Assembly (NCBI RefSeq): GCF_020042345.1
Contig: NZ_CP083387.1
Location: 2,604,001-2,668,000, forward strand
Reading direction: 5' to 3'
DNA length: 64,000 bases
From: Arachidicoccus terrestris
GTDB lineage: Bacteria; Bacteroidota; Bacteroidia; Chitinophagales; Chitinophagaceae
Numbering within the stretch: the stretch's first letter is position 1; each line of letters opens with the position of its first letter. Made by a program: the position numbers and the translations under genes. This document shows, one piece after another, positions 17,037 to 24,800 of the stretch. Under the pieces are notes generated by a model. It ran no database searches and was not told the DNA's origin. It saw only the letters and a list, made by a program, of their open reading frames with translations.

Positions 17037-18536
17037 ATGAATAGCAATAGTAATCCGGATATTATCTTAATCGGCGCAGGCATTATGAGTGCCACTTTAG
17101 GCTCGATGCTGAATCAACTGATGCCCAATGCAACGATTGAAATTTATGAACGCTTAGACCAGATCGCACAAGAAAGCTCTGATGCGTGGAACAATGCCGG
17201 AACCGGCCATTCTGCGCTTTGTGAGCTTAACTACACCCCTGAACTCCCAGATGGAACCATTGATGCTACAAAAGCTTTAAGGGTCGCAGAGCAGTTTGAG
17301 CTTTCTAAACAATACTGGGCCTATCTTTCAGTGGCTAAATTGTTACAGGATCCAAAAGATTTTATCTCACCGATTCCACATATGAGTTTTGTCTGGGGAG
17401 CTGATAACGTTCGTTTTTTGAGGAAGAGATATGATAAACTGCAGACGTATAACCTTTTTAAAGATATGCAGTTTTCCGATGAACAACAGCAGCTTAAAGA
17501 ATGGATCCCGCTTATTATGCAGGATAGAGATCCTAAACAGCCGGTGGCAGCGACTAAAATGGATATCGGAACTGATGTCAACTTTGGCGCACTGGCCAGA
17601 CAGATGATCGGCTATCTGAAGAACACGGCGGGTGTAAAAATATTTACAGGACATGAAGTTACGAACCTGAAGAAGAGATCGGACGGATCCTGGCAATTAA
17701 AAATTAAAGACCTTACATCAGGTCAGGTCAAAAAAGCTACCGCAAAATTCGTATTCATTGGCGCGGGCGGCGGCGCTTTGCCTTTGCTTGAAAAATCAAG
17801 GATACCTGAGGGAAAGGGATTTGGTGGATTCCCGGCCAGTGGTCAATGGCTTAGATGTACTAATCCGGACATCATTAAACAACATCAGGCAAAAGTCTAT
17901 GGCAAGCCTGCCGTAGGCGCTCCCCCCATGAGTGATCCACATCTGGATACCCGGATGATTGGTGGGGAACGCGCATTACTGTTTGGGCCTTTTGCAGGAT
18001 TTTCTTCCAAGTTTTTGAAAAATGGCTCTTACTGGGACTTGCCTTTATCTATTAAATGGAGCAATCTCTGGCCAATGATTAAAGTAGGGTTAACTAATTT
18101 TGCTTTGTTGAAATATTTAATCAAGCAGATCAGTCAGTCTCCTGCAGATAGAGTAAACGCGTTGAAGAAGTTTTATGTTAATGCGGATGCAAAAGACTGG
18201 GAACTGGAGATCGCTGGCCAAAGGGTGCAGGTGATCAAAAAAGATCCTAAAAAAGGTGGAATCCTGCAATTCGGCACAGAGGTCGTTACCAGTGCTGATG
18301 GCTCTATTTCTGCCTTGTTAGGGGCCTCCCCCGGCGCCTCTACGTCAGTGCCTATTATGTTAGAGCTCATTCAACGATGTTTTCCTAAAGAATTTCAATC
18401 AGAAGCCTGGCAAAATAAATTAACTCAGATGGTGCCTAGCTTTGGCCAGTCCCTGGAGAAGCACCCTGATCTGTGTCAGAAAATGCGTTCCTGGACTTCC
18501 GAAGCGCTTGAATTGAACAGGCCTATATCAGCATAG
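17037..18536 (+). CDS. mqo: Malate:quinone oxidoreductase
   Basis: Mqo is a peripheral membrane FAD enzyme that oxidises malate to oxaloacetate and passes the electrons directly to quinone. It can replace or complement NAD-dependent malate dehydrogenase in the TCA cycle. The 499-residue length is typical. The FAD-binding glycine motif is IILIGAGIMSATLGSML near residues 9-25, and ERLDQIAQESSDAWNNAGTG with the following SALCELNYTP are highly characteristic of the family. The C-terminal KYPQL-like end is replaced by a short variable tail. It has its own promoter and a terminator. It feeds the same quinone pool as the complex I encoded nearby. Confidence 0.97.
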   Translation: MNSNSNPDIILIGAGIMSATLGSMLNQLMPNATIEIYERLDQIAQESSDAWNNAGTGHSALCELNYTPELPDGTIDATKALRVAEQFELSKQYWAYLSVAKLLQDPKDFISPIPHMSFVWGADNVRFLRKRYDKLQTYNLFKDMQFSDEQQQLKEWIPLIMQDRDPKQPVAATKMDIGTDVNFGALARQMIGYLKNTAGVKIFTGHEVTNLKKRSDGSWQLKIKDLTSGQVKKATAKFVFIGAGGGALPLLEKSRIPEGKGFGGFPASGQWLRCTNPDIIKQHQAKVYGKPAVGAPPMSDPHLDTRMIGGERALLFGPFAGFSSKFLKNGSYWDLPLSIKWSNLWPMIKVGLTNFALLKYLIKQISQSPADRVNALKKFYVNADAKDWELEIAGQRVQVIKKDPKKGGILQFGTEVVTSADGSISALLGASPGASTSVPIMLELIQRCFPKEFQSEAWQNKLTQMVPSFGQSLEKHPDLCQKMRSWTSEALELNRPISA

Positions 18537-18551
18537 GATATACTAGGCTTT

Positions 18552-18595
18552 AGTTAAAAACCAGTATGGACATACCTTCATACTGGTTTTTAACT
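18552..18595. terminator. Bidirectional terminator between mqo and the FNT channel gene
   Basis: AGTTAAAAACCAGTATG (18552-18567 region) pairs with CATACTGGTTTTTAACT (18579-18595), giving a stem flanked by A- and T-runs on both sides. It lies between two convergent genes, 16 bp after the mqo stop and 19 bp from the end of the channel gene. Confidence 0.85.
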
Positions 18596-18613
18596 ACAAT
18601 GCGCCAGTAATTT

Positions 18614-19489
18614 CTAATTGCTCATTTTGCTTGTTATAGACTCTACGCTGATTCCGTTAGCTTCATCTTCTTCATGCCACTGCTCCGGTGTTTTTGGGCT
18701 TGGTTTTTTTAGGTGATAGGTGGTATATAGAGCTAGACCGGTGAATATAGAGCCACCTATTATGTTACCTATGGTTACCGGAATTTGATTATACAACCAC
18801 CAGTCACTAAAACTAATCTTTGCTCCCAGTAACATGCCGGCAGGTATAAGGAACATGTTGACGACAGCATGCTCATAGCCCTGCGCGAAAAATATCAGAA
18901 TAGGTAACCAGGCTCCTAATATCTTGCCACCAGCAGCATTAGAGGCGAATGCCATTACGACTGCCATCGTAACCATCCAATTACATAATATAGCTTTTGA
19001 AAATGCGGTAATAGTACCATCAAAACCATATTGTGCATAATGGAGCGTCTTGCCTTCGGCTGCTTTTATGATAGCCGCAGCAAGGGGCGAATCAGGTGTA
19101 TGTCCCAAGTTGGTTATAGAAACCCAGAATAATAAAGCATAGAGCAGGCTGCCTAAAAGATTTCCAATATATACCATGCAGAGGTTTTTTGCCATATGCG
19201 CGAACCGCATTTTTTTATCAAAATAGGCGATGGGGAGTACAGCGAAGCTGCCCGTCACCAGTTCGAGCCCCAGAATAATTACGATGACAAAGCAGGCCGG
19301 AAATAATATCGCGCCTGTGATGCCGAGTCCGGTCTGTACAATAGCTGTAAAAGCCAGAGATGTACCGATACCCAGCAGCCCTCCTGACAAAAGGCTTCTA
19401 ATCATTAAGTGTCGGGGGCTTAAATTGATTTTAGTGATGCCGGAAGTGATCATCGCACTTATCACATCCGTTGGTTTGTTGTACGTCAT
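18614..19489 (-). CDS. Formate/nitrite transporter (FNT) family channel
   Basis: The 291-residue protein has six hydrophobic segments and FNT-family hallmarks. These are LGLELVTGSFAVLP in the second third, the segment CNWMVTMAVVMAF with the conserved Asn, and the GYEHAVVNMF motif with the pore histidine. FNT channels are pentameric and move small monovalent anions such as formate, nitrite, hydrosulfide or lactate. Sequence alone does not separate these. The ~35-residue hydrophilic tail after the last helix is acidic. It is followed on the same strand, but 5' in transcription order is the intergenic region to mqo's terminator; the next gene upstream is a small secreted protein ending 17 bp before this start. 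Confidence 0.9.
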   Translation of the reverse strand: MTYNKPTDVISAMITSGITKINLSPRHLMIRSLLSGGLLGIGTSLAFTAIVQTGLGITGAILFPACFVIVIILGLELVTGSFAVLPIAYFDKKMRFAHMAKNLCMVYIGNLLGSLLYALLFWVSITNLGHTPDSPLAAAIIKAAEGKTLHYAQYGFDGTITAFSKAILCNWMVTMAVVMAFASNAAGGKILGAWLPILIFFAQGYEHAVVNMFLIPAGMLLGAKISFSDWWLYNQIPVTIGNIIGGSIFTGLALYTTYHLKKPSPKTPEQWHEEDEANGISVESITSKMSN

Positions 19490-19506
19490 ATGATTATCTT
19501 TTTATT

Positions 19507-19920
19507 TTAAAATTTATACCCGATACCTAGTCCCAAGTGCCACCTTCCATCACGAACGGTCGTTTTCGTGTCATAGAAAACCGGTATTTGCAAAACAAGA
19601 TGCCTGAAAGAAGATGTGATGCCGAAACCAGTGGAAGGAGTAATGAAAGAATTCTTTTTGACCCCATCTGGTACTTTATCTTCTTTAATACGCACAGCAG
19701 GGAATAGGCCTAAAGCAACGGAAATGGGATTCAGCAACCATTTAATAGAGGGGCCTCCAAAATTGGCATAACCGCCATGGCCAACATAACCCGCTACGAT
19801 CATACCGTCCCAAATAGACAGACGTGGTGGCGATGTAGACTGAGCGTTACTGTAATGACTCATCAGTATTAGCATCATAGTAAATTTGATTACTGGATAA
19901 AACCGTTTTGTTTTTTTCAT
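19507..19920 (-). CDS. Small secreted protein of unknown function, upstream of the FNT gene
   Basis: This 137-residue protein is not assigned to a family. It has a basic start (MKKTKR), a hydrophobic segment and a likely signal peptidase site after SNAQ at about residue 26. The mature part is glycine- and aromatic-rich, and it ends in HLGLGIGYKF, a terminal aromatic that resembles the last beta-strand of small outer-membrane proteins. It lies upstream of the FNT channel gene on the same strand with only 17 bp between them, so the two are likely co-transcribed. A role in anion passage across the outer membrane is possible but purely inferred from position. Confidence 0.6.
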   Translation of the reverse strand: MKKTKRFYPVIKFTMMLILMSHYSNAQSTSPPRLSIWDGMIVAGYVGHGGYANFGGPSIKWLLNPISVALGLFPAVRIKEDKVPDGVKKNSFITPSTGFGITSSFRHLVLQIPVFYDTKTTVRDGRWHLGLGIGYKF

Positions 19921-20218
19921 TTTTGATAAGTGATTTTAGATGGAAGCTTGTTTTGCAAATACAACATACGAATAGCGATAAATTATATATAATGTTATTG
20001 TATCTGATTAGGGGTTAATAATGACATATAAATACCAGTTCCTGATAAAATTATTATATATACCATTTAACATGTGTTAGATTGGGCTGATATTTTCATA
20101 TTTAAATTTAACTAATTATAAAAAATAATATTTTTACTTCAACCGGATGCAATTCCTTCATGAGTATATTGTAAATTCGGGGAGGTATTATGATTTTGAT
20201 TTAACTAAAACTGAGATT

Positions 20219-22165
20219 ATGCGATTCGGTATACGCGCATTATTTGTATTACTGGTGTCGTTGGGGTCCCTATCCTTCATTTCTGCTCAGCGCAACTGGT
20301 TAACAAAACAATCAACACGTCAGCAGATTCAAACCTATTTATCATCTATTGACCGCTGGAGGACGACCCAAAAACAATCCGTACTGACTGCAATCCACTT
20401 TCTGCCAGATTCGGTTAAACAGAAACTGGTGCACAATGCCGAAAAATATTTGTCTTTTAAATGGCCAAATTTACCGGCTACCATTTATCTGCAATTCGGA
20501 GAAAATGGTAATAGAACAAATTATGAGAAGATAAGGCGGGAGCGGCGTCAGGTGCTAAGTGCGCTTGCAATAGGAGAATTGATAGAAGGCCAGAAAAGAT
20601 TTATTCCCCAACTGGTCGATGGTATCTGGGCTATTTGCGAAGAAAGCACATGGGTCTATCCGGCGCATCTGTCAATACAACGACAATATTCACCACTACC
20701 CAGACCCGGGGAAAATATTATTGATTTAGGAGATGCCAGCACGGCTGAATTGATGTCCTGGACCTATTTATTATTAAAGGACCAATTGGCCCAGATATCC
20801 GATATTCTACCCCAGCGCATTCAATATGAATTAGAAAGACGCGTCATAGAACCATATTTATCCCGTTCCGATTTTTGGTGGTTGGGCTTTAAAGGTCAAT
20901 CAGTTAACAACTGGAATCCAACAGTAAACAGCGGTGTTTTGCTGACGGCATTACTAGTGGAGGATAATCAATCACGATTAGATTCAACGGTCTATAAGAC
21001 GATGAAAAGTGTCGATATATTCATTAACCAGTATCCTGCCGATGGAGGCTGTGATGAGGGCCCCGGATATTGGAGTATGGCAGGCGGCGCCCTGATCGGT
21101 TATTTGTCTAAGCTAAAATCGGCTACGCAGGGCAAAGCCGATATTGCTTCCCATCCACTCATAGGAAAAATGGGAAAGTATATCTACCGGGCAAATATTG
21201 ATAGAAATTATTTTGTGAACTATGGGGATGCACATGCAACCGTGACGCCGAATGTCATATCTGTATATGAATATGGAGAAGCCTGCAAAAACGATACATT
21301 GAAGCAATTTGCCGCTTGGTTTGCAAAAGAAGGAGGGAGTGTGTACAATTACTTGTATAATGCACGTAGCGCGCTTGAACGGTTTGTAGATTATCTTGGC
21401 ATTTGTCGGGACATCGCAAATATCCCGGCGAAACAGCCATTGATTAAAGAATCTTGGCTGTCGGATCTTCAGGAACTCACCGTCAGATCTAAAGAATCCT
21501 CCTCGGCCGGATTGTTCTTAGCGGCTAAAGGAGGTACTAATGGCGCCAGTCATAACCATAATGATGTTGGGAACTTCATCATATATGCTGCTGGCCGGCC
21601 GGCTATCATTGACCTGGGCGTTGGAACCTATACGAAACAAACCTTTAGCAAGGACCGGTATAAGATCTTTACCATGCAATCTGCCTGGCATAACCTGCCC
21701 GTAATCAACGGAGCGATGCAAAAAGCCGGCGGACAATATAAAGCAAAGGCGGTGAAAGTTGTGGAGGGAAACAAAACTATGACTCTGTCCATGGAACTTG
21801 CCGGGGCATATCCTGCTGCTGCCGGGGTAGATTCCTGGAAGCGGGTATTAAGGTTTTCCGCAGATCGGATCGAATTAGAAGAGTCGTATAAGCTCAGCCA
21901 ATATAAGCAGGTTACTTCATTATCCTTGATAACACCTCTGAACGTAGATGTTGAAAATGATGAGCTTATCCTGAGAGGCAATACATCTGACGGTGCATTG
22001 ATTATCCGTTTTGATCCAAAACAGTTAAGACCGTCGATAATAACAAAAGAATTGACAGACCCAAGTCTGGAGCATGCATGGGGGCAAAACATCAGGAAGA
22101 TCAGCTTCGAAGTGCTTTCTCATACAATGAATGGAGCGTATAAGGTCTCATTTGAACAGCCGTAA
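20219..22165 (+). CDS. Secreted heparinase II/III family polysaccharide lyase
   Basis: This protein resembles polysaccharide lyases with a heparinase II/III domain, which cleave uronic-acid-containing polymers by beta-elimination. The start at ATG 20219 gives a clean signal peptide (MRFGIRALFVLLVSLGSLSF, cleavage after SAQ) and 648 residues. A longer reading from 20147 would place 24 hydrophilic residues ahead of it. The first ~400 residues are alpha-helical-barrel-like (FWWLGFKGQSVNNWNP, DGGCDEGPGYWSMAGG). The C-terminal beta-sandwich part holds the diagnostic GASHNHNDVGNFIIYAAGRP with its histidines, then DLGVGTYTKQTFSKDRY. The substrate (glycosaminoglycan, alginate or other) cannot be told. 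It faces the SusCD operon, which may take up its products. Confidence 0.88.
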   Translation: MRFGIRALFVLLVSLGSLSFISAQRNWLTKQSTRQQIQTYLSSIDRWRTTQKQSVLTAIHFLPDSVKQKLVHNAEKYLSFKWPNLPATIYLQFGENGNRTNYEKIRRERRQVLSALAIGELIEGQKRFIPQLVDGIWAICEESTWVYPAHLSIQRQYSPLPRPGENIIDLGDASTAELMSWTYLLLKDQLAQISDILPQRIQYELERRVIEPYLSRSDFWWLGFKGQSVNNWNPTVNSGVLLTALLVEDNQSRLDSTVYKTMKSVDIFINQYPADGGCDEGPGYWSMAGGALIGYLSKLKSATQGKADIASHPLIGKMGKYIYRANIDRNYFVNYGDAHATVTPNVISVYEYGEACKNDTLKQFAAWFAKEGGSVYNYLYNARSALERFVDYLGICRDIANIPAKQPLIKESWLSDLQELTVRSKESSSAGLFLAAKGGTNGASHNHNDVGNFIIYAAGRPAIIDLGVGTYTKQTFSKDRYKIFTMQSAWHNLPVINGAMQKAGGQYKAKAVKVVEGNKTMTLSMELAGAYPAAAGVDSWKRVLRFSADRIELEESYKLSQYKQVTSLSLITPLNVDVENDELILRGNTSDGALIIRFDPKQLRPSIITKELTDPSLEHAWGQNIRKISFEVLSHTMNGAYKVSFEQP

Positions 22166-22615
22166 TTTGCTGACCCATAGATTTTCTGTTATTTATGGCA
22201 ATATTTGTTCTTTGAAGACGTTTTTTAAATTGGCAACACGGCAGTCGATCTATTGTTAGATTAAAGAATCTTTGAGAAATTTTATGCTTTTCATTCTATC
22301 TTGCTCTCAGGATCCCGACTGTGATAATAATTTGACAAACAATTGTAAAAACTGATAAATTTCGGCTCTGATTACCTGAATGGTGTTTATTATAACAAAT
22401 TTCATACGACCTTTTCGTGCCTCAACGCCGAACGAAGCTTATATATTATAATCCATTTTCCGATGATAGTTGTCAGAAAGGCTTTTCGAAGCGAAACTAA
22501 ACAACATTTACAAAAAAACAGGGATGCCAGTATACGCAATATTTCAATGGCTTGGTAATGTCTATCGGTACACCGACAGTTAAGATGGAAACTTATCAAT
22601 TTTATTTCCAATCAA
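22166..22615. other. 450-bp AT-rich intergenic region, no gene recognised
   Basis: No coding sequence with plausible composition is seen on either strand; the longest open stretch on the minus strand (22402-22611) has an arbitrary amino-acid make-up. The DNA is AT-rich with short inverted repeats, and it lies between the lyase gene and the orphan secreted protein. It presumably contains the promoter of the latter. Confidence 0.5.
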
Positions 22616-23215
22616 ATGAAATCTCTAATTTATCTTATTCTCTTTCAGTTTATTTGTGGTCTTTCCTACAGTCAGAATAATACGGAAAATGTATTTAAGT
22701 ATCGATGTGAGTCAGCAAAGGTAATTTATAAAGAGCCAAATGGCTTTCATTTTGACACAAGTACTTGTTCTTTTTTTAGCTATACCCCCACTAAATATAT
22801 TTATCCATTAGATGGTGAGATACTTAATGAGGATAGTTCTATTTGTATCGGCTTCCACGAAATAAAGGTATTTCATAAACTGGATACATCTAAATTATTA
22901 CAAAGAATGTATCCGGGAAGAAAATCAAATACTGAGTACAAGCTTCCTATCCGGCATAAGGCGGACACAATTAATCATAAGATAAACTATTATTCATCTG
23001 AGAAAAGCCAGAGTCTATTTAATGCAACAATCGCTGGTGATTATTATATGATGGATTTTGAAAAACCTTACAAAGGTCGCTACTATCGTTGTAGAATTGT
23101 TTTCATGCACAAAGAAAATATAGGAGATGCCGAAATCTATTATTTTTATAATAAAAAAGATACTAGGAAAATTACCAAAATGATTGAAAATGCCTATAAG
23201 ATGTTACACTTTTAG
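22616..23215 (+). CDS. Secreted protein of unknown function
   Basis: I do not recognise this 199-residue protein. It begins with a signal peptide (MKSLIYLILFQFICGLSYSQ, cleavage near residue 20). The mature part is rich in Tyr, Lys, Ile and Asn, with no obvious catalytic motif. The last third (KGRYYRCRIVFMHKENIGDA, then IYYFYNKKDTRKITKMIENAY) looks like alternating beta-strands and a closing helix. The gene is more AT-rich than the lyase and the nuo genes, and has non-coding DNA of 450 bp before and about 590 bp after it. This isolation and composition fit an accessory gene acquired by transfer. It could also be a poorly conserved member of a Bacteroidota-specific family. Confidence 0.6.
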   Translation: MKSLIYLILFQFICGLSYSQNNTENVFKYRCESAKVIYKEPNGFHFDTSTCSFFSYTPTKYIYPLDGEILNEDSSICIGFHEIKVFHKLDTSKLLQRMYPGRKSNTEYKLPIRHKADTINHKINYYSSEKSQSLFNATIAGDYYMMDFEKPYKGRYYRCRIVFMHKENIGDAEIYYFYNKKDTRKITKMIENAYKMLHF

Positions 23216-23698
23216 CCGGAACATTGTCTTTACACAATTTCAGGAAATTGACCCAGAGCGTATCAGAAGAAAAATAGAAAGCTATCTATAACTTCTCTGA
23301 GCTGTACCAAAATAGGCAGTATGGTACTTATTTGGTTCCTAACATCCTGGCAAATAAGGAGGTTCTATAGATAGACCCGATAATGGCCTCGTTGCTCCTT
23401 GATGCAATTTGGGCCATTAAACTCCAAACTTCATAAGAATTTGTGCCGGTAAGTTGTTTCGAGCTTTCATTGATATGCTAAGTAATCTGCAATTTATCGT
23501 CTGTATACTCTTTAGGCTTTGGATGACTCGTCCGGCAATACTACACCGCTGATAACCGTACAAGACTCATATCCCTGGGGCAGCAGCTATTTTAAGGGAT
23601 TTTATAGACACCCTTGATTATAACCAGACGGCGCTATAAAAGCAAATTTCAATTAAGCCCTTCGTCTCATTGTAAATCGTCATATGCGGCACTATAAA
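23216..23698. other. Non-coding or decayed region before the PUL operon end
   Basis: About 480 bp without a credible gene on either strand; all frames carry frequent stops. A 14-bp near-direct repeat (CGGCRCTATAAAAG) occurs at 23629-23642 and 23687-23700. Short open fragments are present but give no recognisable family. It may be a decayed gene or a landing site for mobile DNA, but neither can be shown from sequence alone. Confidence 0.4.
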
Positions 23699-23778
23699 AG
23701 AAGAGGCCTCTCAAAAGAAAATGAAAGGGTTCTCTTCAAAACGAAAAGAGGCAGCCTCGTTTTGAGACAGCCTCTTCT
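23699..23778. repeat. 80-bp nested palindrome downstream of the SusCD operon
   Basis: Outer arms AGAAGAGGC-C-TCTCAAAA (23699-23716) and TTTTGAGA-CA-GCCTCTTCT (23760-23778) enclose a second hairpin CAAAACGA/TCGTTTTG (23737-23764), which itself encloses GAGGC-A-GCCTC. It lies 26 bp after the stop of the last PUL gene (minus strand) and could terminate that operon. Its length and GAGGCTGTCTCAAAA-like ends also recall a small mobile palindromic element or a leftover IS end. Confidence 0.5.
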
Positions 23779-23803
23779 GGTTCTAGACCTACCACTATAT
23801 CGA

Positions 23804-24769
23804 TTAATAGTACTCTAACAATCTCCACTCCGCAATCTGTAAAAGACTAGATCCGTTATTATCTTTTACAAACAGCCTGTAATAAAGATATTCCTTGCCA
23901 TCCGGCCGATTAAGTTCGTACCTGTAAGTCGTATTTCTATTCGGAAAAATGTTTCCAGATTGTTCATCGAGCACGAACCAGTTGATGCCGTCATTCGATC
24001 CTTGGAACTCCCAGTCTTTGGGATCTCTTGTGTCTGCATCATTAGCCGATGTTATTTCATAAGCGTTTAACTTCACCGCTTTATCCAGTTTTAACTGCAT
24101 CCAGGTATTTTTTTCAAATTCATATAAGAATTTTGTCCCGTAGTCATTATCTGTGAGCTTTGTAGAGCCTTCTTTACCTGTCGGACCATCATTGTTATCC
24201 TTTGCTACCGTTAAAATACCAGGAATGTCATGATAGCGGATATAAAAAGAGTCGATCAAAAAATAGCTTACCTGAAGGACGGAATCTATTTTGCTGTCCA
24301 AAGAGGTACTTTTTATTTTTACGGGTAAACAATAATCAAGATTGGGATTCAGCTTATTTGTCATAATTGTTACCGTAACCGGATCGGAATCTGATTTGCC
24401 TTTTTTTATCGTACTGTTTAACGAAGAGATTGAGTAAGCATCTTCTGGTAAAGCGATAAAGTTGTAATTAAGGTAAACATGATCTTGATTGTATTGTGAG
24501 ATTAAATTTGGGTCTACTTCGAATTCTACCGCCATGTCTTGTGTGGCGCCATTAAACCCTCCAAGCGATGCTCCGAACACAAACGTTTGTGACGAGTCTA
24601 TGCGATATAAATGCAATTTTGCTCTCTCCGCATATGCCTGCGGCATATAGACATTGCCTTCGTTCGGTGACGTTAATTCGTCCCATTTATTGCAACCTGT
24701 AATTGCAAATGCCATTAGTAAAGCGGCCAGGGTTAACGTAATATTGTATTTATTGTTTGATTTTTTCAT
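23804..24769 (-). CDS. DUF1735 / discoidin-domain surface lipoprotein of the PUL
   Basis: This 321-residue lipoprotein is the third gene of the SusC-SusD operon. The lipobox AITGC places the lipidated cysteine at residue 26. Residues about 40-180 match the DUF1735 (BT_3987-type N-terminal) domain found in many Bacteroidota surface glycan-binding proteins. The C-terminal ~130 residues form a discoidin (F5/8 type C) carbohydrate-binding domain with KLTDNDYGTKFLYEFEKNTW, WEFQGSNDGINWFVLDEQSG and LQIAEWRLLEY. It probably captures glycan at the cell surface and delivers it to SusCD. There is no catalytic domain. It starts 31 bp after the SusD gene. Confidence 0.87.
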   Translation of the reverse strand: MKKSNNKYNITLTLAALLMAFAITGCNKWDELTSPNEGNVYMPQAYAERAKLHLYRIDSSQTFVFGASLGGFNGATQDMAVEFEVDPNLISQYNQDHVYLNYNFIALPEDAYSISSLNSTIKKGKSDSDPVTVTIMTNKLNPNLDYCLPVKIKSTSLDSKIDSVLQVSYFLIDSFYIRYHDIPGILTVAKDNNDGPTGKEGSTKLTDNDYGTKFLYEFEKNTWMQLKLDKAVKLNAYEITSANDADTRDPKDWEFQGSNDGINWFVLDEQSGNIFPNRNTTYRYELNRPDGKEYLYYRLFVKDNNGSSLLQIAEWRLLEYY

Positions 24770-24800
24770 TTTGTCATATTTTATTCTCTCAAATATTTCA

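Noticed and set aside
23520-23625. Short open stretch reading DDSSGNTTPLITVQDSYPWG, reminiscent of the C-terminal part of Rhs/YD-repeat proteins.
   Set aside because: The frame is closed by stops on both sides within about 35 codons, and no Rhs core pattern is present nearby, so the resemblance is too weak to call a pseudogene.
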